A stretch of DNA of 36,787 nt from CAZQEZ01 sp964592475. GTDB taxonomy: Bacteria; Bacteroidota; Bacteroidia; Cytophagales; Cyclobacteriaceae. This document shows positions 16,292-23,868 of this stretch, in pieces; within the stretch, counting starts at the first letter, position 1, and every line of letters begins with the position of its first letter. The translations under genes and the position numbers were made by a program. The notes under the pieces are model-generated. The model did no database searches and was not told where the DNA came from. It worked only from the letters and a program-made list of their open reading frames with translations. The DNA lies in assembly GCA_964592475.1 (NCBI GenBank), contig CAZQEZ010000031.1, positions 1-36,787 of the forward strand, written 5' to 3'.

Positions 16292-16744
16292 ATGCCTCAA
16301 TCCTTAGTAAAAAATTATCTCCATATCACCTTTAGTACTAAGAACCGTATGCCACTGATAAAAAGTGAAATTGAAGATGAATTACAAAATTATATAGGGG
16401 GAATTTGTAAATCCTTGGAATGCTGTCCGATTAAAGTGGGTGGCTATTTTGATCATATTCATATACTTTGTCTGCTTTCTCAGAAAATTGCTTTGATGAA
16501 ATTAATTGAGGAGGTCAAGTCTCATTCTTCAAAATGGATCAAAACAAAAGGTGATGATTTTAAAAGCTTCTATTGGCAAAATGGATATGGTGCATTTTCA
16601 GTGAATCCAACTGAAATAGAGTTAGTCAAAAAGTACATTATTAATCAGCATGAACACCATAGAAAAATGACCTTTAAGGAAGAATATCTAAAATTTCTGA
16701 AGAAGTATAATGTGGAATATGATGAGAAGTATGTGTGGGATTAG
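16292..16744 (+). mobile_element. REP-associated tyrosine transposase (RAYT, IS200/IS605 Y1 type)
   Basis: 150 residues, intact. The HUH motif is H55-I-H57 in FDHIHIL, and the catalytic tyrosine is Tyr115 in KKYIINQHEHH with Gln119 four residues later, the Y-x3-Q pattern of IS200/IS605 TnpA. These enzymes are single-strand-specific HUH transposases that recognise hairpins. RAYTs are domesticated relatives that act on REP palindromes and are not bounded by normal IS ends. Two similar arrays of short palindromes flank the gene on both sides, which supports RAYT over a free IS200. The ATG is at 16292, and no accessory TnpB is present. Confidence 0.88.
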
Positions 16745-16778
16745 ATATTCAAGTAGCAAGAGGTCATTTTTTGATTTC

Positions 16779-17056
16779 GCCCCGTTGGGGCTTGGTGGCG
16801 TGTGGTTTATCACCATAGGGCTTCACCCTATGTTGATGCTTTCGCCCGCTTTGGGGCTGGTTAGGGTTTAGTTTGTATTTATGTATAAGGCTTCACCTAT
16901 GTAACCGCCGTTTAGGCTTGAGTTTAATCAGAATCCATTCTTCAAAATTATTAAGGCAGTTGTAGCAGCTCCAAAGGAGCATAATCACTAACCAGGGGTG
17001 CAGCCGGGTGCAGCCCCTGGAAAAAGGTCACTTTCTCCTTTCAGCCCCAATGGGGC
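16779..17056. repeat. Right palindrome (REP-like) array flanking the RAYT transposase
   Basis: In the same order as the left array: GCCCCGTTGGGGC (16779-16791), CATAGGG-CTTCA-CCCTATG (16814-16832), the imperfect GCCCGCTTTGGGGC (16844-16857), GCTCCAAAGGAGC (16968-16980), an imperfect hairpin with CCAGGGG/CCCCTGG arms (16992-17020) and GCCCCAATGGGGC (17044-17056). Overall length is ~278 bp against ~269 on the left, so the two arrays form a long imperfect direct repeat. The gap 16745-17224 holds this array and then the promoter of the symporter gene. Confidence 0.87.
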
Positions 17057-17147
17057 GATAATAAACCACGGAATGCAACTTGAATCTTATATTCTTTGCC
17101 TACAATGAGTAAAGTACCAAGACACCTGCAAAAATTATATCACTTTA

Positions 17148-17192
17148 TGCAAATTTTGCAAAAGTCCGCCCTTGAAAATTAATATAACTTTG
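17148..17192 (+). promoter_or_regulatory. Promoter/operator region of the uronate operon
   Basis: TAACTTTG at 17185-17192 matches the -7 consensus TAnnTTTG, 33 bases before the GTG start. No -33 element lies at the usual spacing. Upstream is a palindrome TGCAAATTTTGCA (17148-17160, arms of six around one base) overlapping TTGCAAAA (17156-17163). That octamer also occurs at 5594-5601 in the AraC/glycosidase region, suggesting shared regulation. Confidence 0.5.
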
Positions 17193-17224
17193 ATGTATTC
17201 AATTTAACCTAAAAATTACAAGCT

Positions 17225-18901
17225 GTGCAAACGCTGCAAACGCTGGATTATGTCGCCTTTATTCTTTACATGCTGCTGATGGCAGGCGTCGGAACCTTCT
17301 TTGGCTGGTTCATCAAAGATATCAAAGGCTATTTCAAAGGTGGTAACACCATCCCCTGGGGTATCGCTGCCATCAGTAATTTCATGGGGCTCTTCAGCAC
17401 GTTTGTATTTGTGGCCTATGCCGGCATTGCTTACGAAGATGGCATCGTGGGCGTGACCGTACTTTGGTGCACAGTGCCACCTGGTATAATTGCTGCTTTC
17501 TTTTTAGCCAAAAAATGGAGACGTAGCGGCATCATCACCCCGGTAGAGTACCTGGAAACCAGGTTTAATAATAGTGTCAGGCAATTATTTAGCTGGACAG
17601 GTCTTTTCATGCGTTTCCTGGATAACATGGTGCGACTCTACGCCATAGGTATTTTCCTGATGACTGCTACTCCTCTAACCTTTTTTCAAGCCATCGTGAT
17701 TGCCGGATTGGCCATTACCTTATTTACCATTGTAGGTGGTGTATGGGCGGTTGTGGTTTTAGACACCCTGCAGTTTGTGATTCTGGTTTTTGCCAGCCTG
17801 ATACTGGTGCCACTTTCCCTGGAAGCGGTGGGTGGTTTAAATAATCTCGCTCAAAATCATCCGGATCATTTCGATTGGTTTCACGGGCCCAAAGGAGTGC
17901 CGATTTGGTTAATTGTATATTATCTAATGGTAACCCTAAAGTACAATGCCAATTGGGCTTTTATTCAGCGTTTTTACAGCGTGAAAGACGAAAAATCATC
18001 ACAAAAGCTGGGCTTTCTCACTGCAACTTTGTTTTTTATCTTTCCCATTTTCTTTCTTTTGCCAGCCATCGCCGCGGTTGAGATACTGCCCAATCTCCCC
18101 GATCCGGAAATGGCCTATGTAGCTACAGCCGTCAAATTATTGCCGGCCGGATTGATGGGGCTGATGCTGGCCGCCATGTTCTCAGCCACTATGTCATCGC
18201 TTAATTCAGAGTTCAACGTGATGTCCGGCGTATTGACCAACGATGTTTACAAACGGTTATTTAAACCGGATGCATCGGATAACCATTATGTATGGGTGGC
18301 CCGTATCAATATGATTTTAGTCGGATTAATTGTTTTAGTCGGGGCAATGTTTGTGGGGGAATTAGGAGGAGCCTTTGAGGCTAATAAATTATTAACCGGA
18401 TTATTTGCCATTCCGGTAGCCATACCTTTAATTTTTGGTTTAATTATGAAAAAACCCAGACCTTTGGGCGCCATCATCACAGTGATAGTAGGATTAATTA
18501 CCGGTTTGGTTTTAAATGCCTATCCGCAAGTGCCCTGGGAGTATGCCACCCTGATTTCCATATTGGTTTGCTTTTTCACTTTTGTAATTTCAGGATTATT
18601 TGAAAGTAAGAAACAGGAATATAAGGATCGGGTAAAGGCATTTTTCGAAAAAATAAATACGCCGCTTACTAAAGAGGAAAAACCAAAAGTGGACCCTGCT
18701 TTTGAGCGATCATTGGCAAAGTTGTTTGCCATTGCTTTAAGCTTATCCGGACTTTTGTTTATAGCCATGAGCATACCATCAGTGGGAGTTTATAGCGGAA
18801 ATGTAGGCATGTTGGGCGGATTTCTTTGTTTCCTGATAGCGGTAATCCTCTATTTTCTAATTATTAAACCCAATAGAAAAGAAACTAAAAACAATGACTA
18901 A
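17225..18901 (+). CDS. Sodium:solute symporter (SSS family), likely uronate importer
   Basis: 558 residues with a GTG start. It is very hydrophobic, with about 13-14 membrane segments in the SSS (solute:sodium symporter) pattern: TM1 at residues 9-31, GWFIKDIKGYFKGGNTIPWG before TM2 as in SSS proteins, FSATMSSLNSEFNVMSGVLTN around residues 319-339 (the conserved Na-site helix), and a charged cytoplasmic loop at about 460-490. It should take up a sugar acid with Na+ through the inner membrane. Its stop overlaps the start of the uronate isomerase gene by 8 bases, so it heads the uronate operon. The exact substrate is inferred from context (glucuronate or a short uronoside). Confidence 0.9.
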   Translation: MQTLQTLDYVAFILYMLLMAGVGTFFGWFIKDIKGYFKGGNTIPWGIAAISNFMGLFSTFVFVAYAGIAYEDGIVGVTVLWCTVPPGIIAAFFLAKKWRRSGIITPVEYLETRFNNSVRQLFSWTGLFMRFLDNMVRLYAIGIFLMTATPLTFFQAIVIAGLAITLFTIVGGVWAVVVLDTLQFVILVFASLILVPLSLEAVGGLNNLAQNHPDHFDWFHGPKGVPIWLIVYYLMVTLKYNANWAFIQRFYSVKDEKSSQKLGFLTATLFFIFPIFFLLPAIAAVEILPNLPDPEMAYVATAVKLLPAGLMGLMLAAMFSATMSSLNSEFNVMSGVLTNDVYKRLFKPDASDNHYVWVARINMILVGLIVLVGAMFVGELGGAFEANKLLTGLFAIPVAIPLIFGLIMKKPRPLGAIITVIVGLITGLVLNAYPQVPWEYATLISILVCFFTFVISGLFESKKQEYKDRVKAFFEKINTPLTKEEKPKVDPAFERSLAKLFAIALSLSGLLFIAMSIPSVGVYSGNVGMLGGFLCFLIAVILYFLIIKPNRKETKNND

Positions 18902-20312
18902 AGTGCTTAATACATTTTTGAGGCAGAACTTTTTGCTGCAAAATTCGCTCGCAGAGCAATTGTTCCACCAGGTGGCTGCTAATTTGCCTATCGTTGATTT
19001 TCATAACCACCTGCCGGTACAAGATATTGCAGATAACAGGCAATTTGAAAACATAAGCCAGCTGTGGATTTCCGGCGACCCTTACAAGCACCGGCTGATG
19101 CGCATGTTTGGCATTGCTGAAAATGAAATCACCGGTGATACATCAGATGAAGCTAAATTTAAACACTGGGCCAAAATCCTACCATTTACCTTGGGCACTC
19201 CGCTGTATCACTGGTCGGCTTTGGAATTGAAACGCGTTTTTGATATCGATGAGCTATTGGATGCAAACAACGCGGCGGAGATTTGGCAGGAATGTAACTT
19301 AAAATTGCAGCAGCCTCAATTCAGGGCAGCAAGTATCACAAGTAAATTTAATCCCGAGTACCTGGTTACTTCAGACAAAGTACTGGATGACATTTCGGTG
19401 CATACAGCGGCTAACGCTCAATTAAACAATGCTAAAATTTTACCTTCTTTAAGAGGCGATGACCTGCTCAATTTTACTCAGCCAGAATTTTCAGGTTTTC
19501 TTAAAAAACTCTCTACAGAAAAAATCAACGATTTAACTGATTATCAAAAAGTTATTACTGAATACCTGGCGAAATTTAATCAACAGGGTTGTGTGATGGC
19601 CGATCATGCCCTGGATGCGGGTTTTGAGTATGTAAAAATCAGTGAAGAAAAAGCGAGAGAATTGTTTGCTGAAGTACTTATTGGAAAGCCATTGGAGGCA
19701 AACCAGGAAGTGCAATTGAAATCCTATGTATTGCATTTTCTGGGCAAGGAATATGCCAGTAGAAATTGGGTGTTGCAATTGCATATTGGCGCCCATAGAA
19801 ATACCAGCACCCGGTTGGCAAAACTTACCCGGGGCGCCGGTGGTTTTGCCGGCATTGGCAACAGTTGTGATATTACCAGCCTGGTACATTTTATTAATGA
19901 CCTGGAAAAAAATCATCATTTACCCCGGGTAGTTCTTTACACACTCAATCCCAATGATTACGAAGCTTTAGCCACCTTAACCGGCTCCTTTGCCGAAGAT
20001 GGAATGGCCGGAAAGATTCAGCTGGGCCCGGCCTGGTGGTACAACGACCACCAATCGGGAATAGAGAGACACCTGTATGTGATTGCCAATTACAGTGTGC
20101 TGAGTCAGTTCATTGGTATGACCACCGATTCGCGCAGTATTTTGTCCTTATCTCGCCATGAATATTTTCGTCGCATACTTTGCAATTATCTGGGAGAAAT
20201 GGTGGCGCAGAAACAAGCACCGGATGATTTTGAATTGCTTAGCCAAATTGTAAAGAAGATTTGTTATACTAATAGTAAATCCATGATTTTAAATGAAAAT
20301 AAATATGAGTGA
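18894..20312 (+). CDS. uxaC: Uronate (glucuronate) isomerase
   Basis: 472 residues, the normal length for UxaC. The N-terminus has the amidohydrolase-type metal motif DFHNHL (His37, His39), followed by the typical ISQLWISGDPYKHRLMRMFGI region. The LQLHIGAHRNTSTRLA, LYTLNP and GPAWWYNDH segments and the ending Y/RRILCNYLGE are all uronate isomerase features. It converts D-glucuronate to D-fructuronate (or galacturonate to tagaturonate) in the cytoplasm. The ATG overlaps the symporter gene by 8 bases, and the next gene starts inside the last codons (ATGAGTGA), so translation is coupled. With an SDR reductase and UxuA in the same operon, the glucuronate branch is the likely one. Confidence 0.95.
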   Translation: MTKVLNTFLRQNFLLQNSLAEQLFHQVAANLPIVDFHNHLPVQDIADNRQFENISQLWISGDPYKHRLMRMFGIAENEITGDTSDEAKFKHWAKILPFTLGTPLYHWSALELKRVFDIDELLDANNAAEIWQECNLKLQQPQFRAASITSKFNPEYLVTSDKVLDDISVHTAANAQLNNAKILPSLRGDDLLNFTQPEFSGFLKKLSTEKINDLTDYQKVITEYLAKFNQQGCVMADHALDAGFEYVKISEEKARELFAEVLIGKPLEANQEVQLKSYVLHFLGKEYASRNWVLQLHIGAHRNTSTRLAKLTRGAGGFAGIGNSCDITSLVHFINDLEKNHHLPRVVLYTLNPNDYEALATLTGSFAEDGMAGKIQLGPAWWYNDHQSGIERHLYVIANYSVLSQFIGMTTDSRSILSLSRHEYFRRILCNYLGEMVAQKQAPDDFELLSQIVKKICYTNSKSMILNENKYE

Positions 20313-21150
20313 TAATCAATTTAAAAAGAAAGTAGCAGTAGTAACCGGTGCAGGCGGCACCTTATGTTCGGCCATGGCTCGCTACCTGGCCCAGAAAGGA
20401 GCAAAAGTAGTATTATTGGGGCGCACCCTGGAAAAGCTGCAAGTGATAGAGCAGCAAATAACCACCAAGGGTGGTCAGGCAATCTCTTTGGCCGGTGATG
20501 TCACCGATGAAAATCGTCTGCGCGAAATTCACCAAACCGTGAATGAATTGCTGGGTCCGGTAGATATATTGATCAATGGCGCAGGCGGCAACCAGATGGA
20601 AGCCATTACCAACATCAATGAATTTGATGAAAAGGAACTGGAAGGTGCAGAGGATATCCGGGGGTTTTTTAATGTTAACATGGATGCCTTTCGCCAGGTG
20701 ATCGATATTAATACCATGGGTACGGTGATTCCTTGTCAGATATTTGCCAAAGATATGGCCCGTAAAAAAGCCGGTGCAATTATCAACGTTGCTTCCATGA
20801 CAAGTTATCGTCCGCTGAGCCGGGTGGCCGCTTACGCGATTGCCAAAGCCGGCATTGCCAACTTTACCAGCTGGCTGGCTGCTTACCTGGCTCCGGCCAA
20901 TATCAGGGTCAATGCCATTGCACCGGGTTTTTTCCTTAATGAACGCAGCAGGGCCCGTCTCACTACCGAGGATGGAGGATTTACCTCCAGAGGGCAGAAT
21001 ATTATTAATCACACCCCGGCACGTCGATTCGGTGAAGCCGATGAATTGCTGGGCACCATGAATTACTTGCTCGACCCGGAGGCCGCCGGTTTCGTCACCG
21101 GCATTACGATTCCGGTAGACGGCGGTTTTCTTTCCCAACCCGGAGTGTAG
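20305..21150 (+). CDS. SDR oxidoreductase, likely D-fructuronate reductase (D-mannonate oxidoreductase)
   Basis: 281 residues from the ATG at 20305; an in-frame ATG at 20293 would add MKIN but lies deeper in uxaC. It is a classical SDR: cofactor motif TGAGGTLC near residues 14-21, NGAGG near 91, and the catalytic triad Ser154, Tyr167, Lys171 (YAIAK), then NAIAPGFF. The ~35-residue insert after NGAGGNQ (INEFDEKELEGAEDIRG) is typical of the SDR group that works on mannonate/fructuronate in Bacteroidota, in contrast to the long-chain UxuB of E. coli. Between uxaC and uxuA, it fits the reduction of fructuronate to mannonate with NAD(P)H. Confidence 0.85.
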   Translation: MSDNQFKKKVAVVTGAGGTLCSAMARYLAQKGAKVVLLGRTLEKLQVIEQQITTKGGQAISLAGDVTDENRLREIHQTVNELLGPVDILINGAGGNQMEAITNINEFDEKELEGAEDIRGFFNVNMDAFRQVIDINTMGTVIPCQIFAKDMARKKAGAIINVASMTSYRPLSRVAAYAIAKAGIANFTSWLAAYLAPANIRVNAIAPGFFLNERSRARLTTEDGGFTSRGQNIINHTPARRFGEADELLGTMNYLLDPEAAGFVTGITIPVDGGFLSQPGV

Positions 21151-21156
21151 TACTAC

Positions 21157-21214
21157 GGATGACGGATGACGGATGATACAATTCACCAATTGACCATTCA
21201 CCAAATCACCAAAT
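21157..21214. repeat. Short tandem and imperfect repeats before the RraA-like gene
   Basis: GGATGAC-GGATGAC-GGATGAT (21157-21177) is followed by two CATTCACCAA-type and related ATCACCAAAT copies (21179-21214) in the 77-base gap between the SDR and RraA-like genes. No promoter box of the TAnnTTTG type is seen here. It looks like slippage-prone filler. Confidence 0.6.
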
Positions 21215-21227
21215 AAACAAAAATAAT

Positions 21228-21971
21228 ATGAGTGTAGAAAAATATAAAAAAGAAGTAGGCATGATGAACCTGGAAAAGTTGATAGCCGAAAGAGAAAAAG
21301 ATAATGATGTAAAATTTCCGGTTCCCGATGAAGAAATATTAGCCCGATATGAGCAGCTATATACCGGGGCGGTCAATGATGTGCTACGGGAATTTGTGCT
21401 AATGGACCAGGCGCTGCCTCCCCGGATTAAACCTTTGGAAAATTATCAGACGGTGGCTGGCTTTGCTTTTACGGTAAAAAGTTCTTCCAATACAGTGGTA
21501 ACCGGTGAAATGGATTTTCGCGCCAAGATGCTGGACCAGATGCATCCCAATGCTTTTGTGCTGTGGGATACCAGCCACGATGAAAAATCTACCTCCTGGG
21601 GTGGCGTGATGACAGCCACTGCCAAAGGCAAAAAAGTGAAAGCTGCCTGCATTGACGGAGGTATTCGGGATACGCACCAGATTTTGTCAGCTGATTTTCC
21701 GGTCTTTTACAAATATCGATCTTCCAATGGTAGTCTGGGACGTATGCTGATCACCCATTACCAGGTACCGCTGCAAATTGGTGATGTTTTCATCCGGCCC
21801 GGAGATGTGGTGCTGGGCGATATAGACGGGGTGCTCGTAGTACCGAGGAACGTAGCCTACGATGTACTGCTGCGAGCAGAAGAAATCAAGCGAAACGAGG
21901 AAAAGATTTTTGGCTGGGTAAAAGAAGGACAATCCATCAAGGATATCACGGATAAAGGGGGGTACTTCTAG
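21228..21971 (+). CDS. RraA-like aldolase/decarboxylase family protein
   Basis: 247 residues, ATG at 21228. The C-terminal two-thirds carry the RraA/HMG-CHA aldolase fold: AGFAFTVK, the CIDGGIRDTH motif with Arg147 and Asp148, and GDIDGVLVVPR near residues 200-210. In class II pyruvate aldolases of this family the Arg-Asp pair binds Mg2+ and the keto acid, and the substrates are 4-hydroxy-2-oxo acids or oxaloacetate. Plain RraA RNase E inhibitors are shorter (~160 residues), so an enzyme is more likely. In this operon the product of UxuA, KDG, is a 4-hydroxy-2-oxo acid and no kdgK/kdgA is present, so KDG cleavage is a reasonable hypothesis. Often annotated wrongly as a menaquinone methyltransferase. 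Confidence 0.85.
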   Translation: MSVEKYKKEVGMMNLEKLIAEREKDNDVKFPVPDEEILARYEQLYTGAVNDVLREFVLMDQALPPRIKPLENYQTVAGFAFTVKSSSNTVVTGEMDFRAKMLDQMHPNAFVLWDTSHDEKSTSWGGVMTATAKGKKVKAACIDGGIRDTHQILSADFPVFYKYRSSNGSLGRMLITHYQVPLQIGDVFIRPGDVVLGDIDGVLVVPRNVAYDVLLRAEEIKRNEEKIFGWVKEGQSIKDITDKGGYF

Positions 21972-22068
21972 GTGCTGGTTGCTTGTTTCTAATCGGAGCT
22001 TAAGAGTAGGAAGGTTACTGATAGCTGGTTATGCAATATCTAAATGAAGGTGTTTGGCGTATCGGTTA

Positions 22069-22099
22069 TTGCAGTTGCTAATATTGATTTATATCTTTG
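22069..22099 (+). promoter_or_regulatory. Promoter of the toxin-antitoxin pair
   Basis: TATCTTTG (22092-22099) matches TAnnTTTG, and TTG at 22069-22071 lies 20 bases upstream, the normal spacing. It is 14 bases before the antitoxin ATG at 22114. The pair thus seems to have its own promoter inside the uronate operon, which could also drive uxuA. Confidence 0.5.
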
Positions 22100-22113
22100 C
22101 TAAAAAACTACTT

Positions 22114-22317
22114 ATGGAGAATATTCAATTGTATACTAAAATTAATTCATTACCTGAGGATTTAAAATCAGAAGTAAATGACTTTATTGATTTTTTATTG
22201 GCAAAAAGAAAAAAGGAGAAACCTATGCAAAAATCCATGTTTGGGATTGCCAAAGGAAAAATTTACATGTCGCCTGATTTTGATGAGCCATTAGATGATT
22301 TTAAAGATTACATGTAA
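22114..22317 (+). CDS. Antitoxin, DUF2281/VapB-like
   Basis: 67 residues from the ATG at 22114; the open frame upstream is hydrophobic, lacks support and overlaps the promoter. The N-terminal half is a helical DUF2281 domain (TKINSLPEDLKSEVNDFIDF) and the C-terminal tail is short and acidic (SPDFDEPLDDFKDY), the part that usually wraps the toxin. The stop and the toxin start share one base (TAATG), so translation is coupled. DUF2281 proteins are the usual partners of PIN toxins in Bacteroidota and Cyanobacteria. Confidence 0.85.
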   Translation: MENIQLYTKINSLPEDLKSEVNDFIDFLLAKRKKEKPMQKSMFGIAKGKIYMSPDFDEPLDDFKDYM

Positions 22318-22700
22318 TGAATTTTTTATTAGATACTCATACAATTCTTTGGTACTTAAGCGGTAATAAGAACATTTCATCCAAGGCAAAAGATGCAATT
22401 GAAAATCGAGAAAATAACAAGTTTTGCAGTATAGCATCCTTATGGGAAGTTGCAATTAAAATCAGTTTAAATAAATTAAATTTTGACTTTGATTTAAATG
22501 AATTTCTAAAATATATTGATGATACTGGAATTGAGATAATTCATATTTCAAAAGTACATATTATAAAAGTTTCTTCATTAAAATTTATACACCGTGATCC
22601 GTTTGATAGACTAATTATTTCGCAAGCAGCTATTAATAATTTAACCATTATTACCAATGATGATGACATTAAAAAATACCCAATAAGTACTTATTGGTAA
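22317..22700 (+). CDS. PIN-domain toxin (VapC-like ribonuclease)
   Basis: 127 residues. PIN fold acidic residues are visible: Asp6 in LLDTHTILW, Glu44 in SLWEVAIK, Asp94/Asp97 in HRDPFDRLI and the TNDDD cluster at 114-117. This is the 'DTHxxLW' PIN subgroup found with DUF2281 antitoxins. Such toxins are Mg-dependent RNases that cut tRNA or rRNA. It overlaps the antitoxin by one base. uxuA follows 19 bases downstream on the same strand, so the pair is embedded in the uronate operon. Confidence 0.88.
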   Translation: MNFLLDTHTILWYLSGNKNISSKAKDAIENRENNKFCSIASLWEVAIKISLNKLNFDFDLNEFLKYIDDTGIEIIHISKVHIIKVSSLKFIHRDPFDRLIISQAAINNLTIITNDDDIKKYPISTYW

Positions 22701-22719
22701 AATATACCCAAACAAAAAA

Positions 22720-23712
22720 ATGAAATTTTCCATGCTCCTGCCGCCGGCACCTGATGAACGTAAGTGGACGCTGGCCCGGCAAATCGGTATCAATTATGCC
22801 ATTACCAAAGCCGCTCCGGAACTCTCCGGCAAACCGGCACCCTATGATTTGGCAGCATTGAAATACATCAAAGATGATTTTAATCAAGCCGGCTTTCAAC
22901 TCTACGGACTGGAAGGCGACCAGTTTGATATGTCACCGATAAAGTTGGGTTTGCCCAACCGGGATGAATGGATTGAGAAATACCGGCAAATGCTGCGTAA
23001 CATGGGCCAATTGGACATCCGGTTGGTTTGCTACAACTTCATGGCGGTAATTGGCTGGTTTCGTACCCGGGTAGACATAGAGGAAAGAGGCGGGGCATTG
23101 GTCAGTGAATTTAATCTGGATGAGGCAACAGACCTGGTACCCGAAAAACATCGGATATCAGAAGAAAAACTTTGGCAGAACCTGTACTATTTTCTGGACG
23201 CGGTACTGCCGGTAGCTGAAGAATACGGCATTGAAATGGCGCTGCATCCGGATGATCCTCCGGTTAGCCCCTTGAAAGGCGTAGGCCGGATTTTAACCTC
23301 AGCGGCTGCTTTTGATAAGATTCTGGCTAAATACACAAGCCCCAGCAACAGTATCACTTTTTGCCAGGCCACCTTTCAAACCATGGGAGAAGACATTAGA
23401 GCCATTGCTCAAAAATGGCTGCAGCAAAACAAGGTTTCCTTCGTGCATTCACGCGACATTGTGGGAGACAAAAATCATTTTCGGGAAAGCTTCCACGATA
23501 ATGGCATGACAGACATGGAAGCAATGATGAAGCTTTACCACCAGCATGGTTTTAACGGACCAGTGCGACCCGATCATGCCCCCGCCATGTATGGCGAAAC
23601 TCAGGGGAAATTCGGCGGAGGAATTTCAGTAGGTTACGAAGTAACTGGAAAGATATTTGCGATTGGATATTTGAAAGGAATATGTGAGGCTAACGGTATT
23701 CCGGTAGATTAA
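22720..23712 (+). CDS. uxuA: D-mannonate dehydratase
   Basis: 330 residues. UxuA features are present in order: CYNFM (Cys104) with the Trp/Arg-rich WFRTR after it, HPDDPP (His176), FVHSRDI (His243) and RPDHAP (Arg283, His286). These residues form the Mn2+/Fe2+ site and catalytic set of mannonate dehydratases, which convert D-mannonate to 2-keto-3-deoxygluconate. It is somewhat shorter than the E. coli enzyme (394 residues) but keeps all motifs. It is the last gene of the uronate operon, separated from the RraA-like gene only by the toxin-antitoxin pair. Confidence 0.94.
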   Translation: MKFSMLLPPAPDERKWTLARQIGINYAITKAAPELSGKPAPYDLAALKYIKDDFNQAGFQLYGLEGDQFDMSPIKLGLPNRDEWIEKYRQMLRNMGQLDIRLVCYNFMAVIGWFRTRVDIEERGGALVSEFNLDEATDLVPEKHRISEEKLWQNLYYFLDAVLPVAEEYGIEMALHPDDPPVSPLKGVGRILTSAAAFDKILAKYTSPSNSITFCQATFQTMGEDIRAIAQKWLQQNKVSFVHSRDIVGDKNHFRESFHDNGMTDMEAMMKLYHQHGFNGPVRPDHAPAMYGETQGKFGGGISVGYEVTGKIFAIGYLKGICEANGIPVD

Positions 23713-23868
23713 GCTTCCTGTTTTTAATAAAAATCCAGCACCGCAATTGTGTGAGAAGTGTGACCGTAATCATATCAAATTCTCGGTATACAAAAAAAAA
23801 TTTTCAATCGTCAAATGTCTGCATGAGATATTTTCCAATTGAAGCTTAAATGTTATAGCCAGGAGGTT

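Noticed and set aside
15962..17056. Regular short repeats that might be read as a CRISPR array
   Set aside because: The units are different palindromes, not one repeated sequence, spacing is irregular, and no cas genes are present. They are better explained as RAYT-associated hairpins.
22720..23712. UxuA as a truncated pseudogene because it is shorter than the E. coli enzyme
   Set aside because: All metal and catalytic motifs are present in order to the C-terminus, so it is an intact short form.
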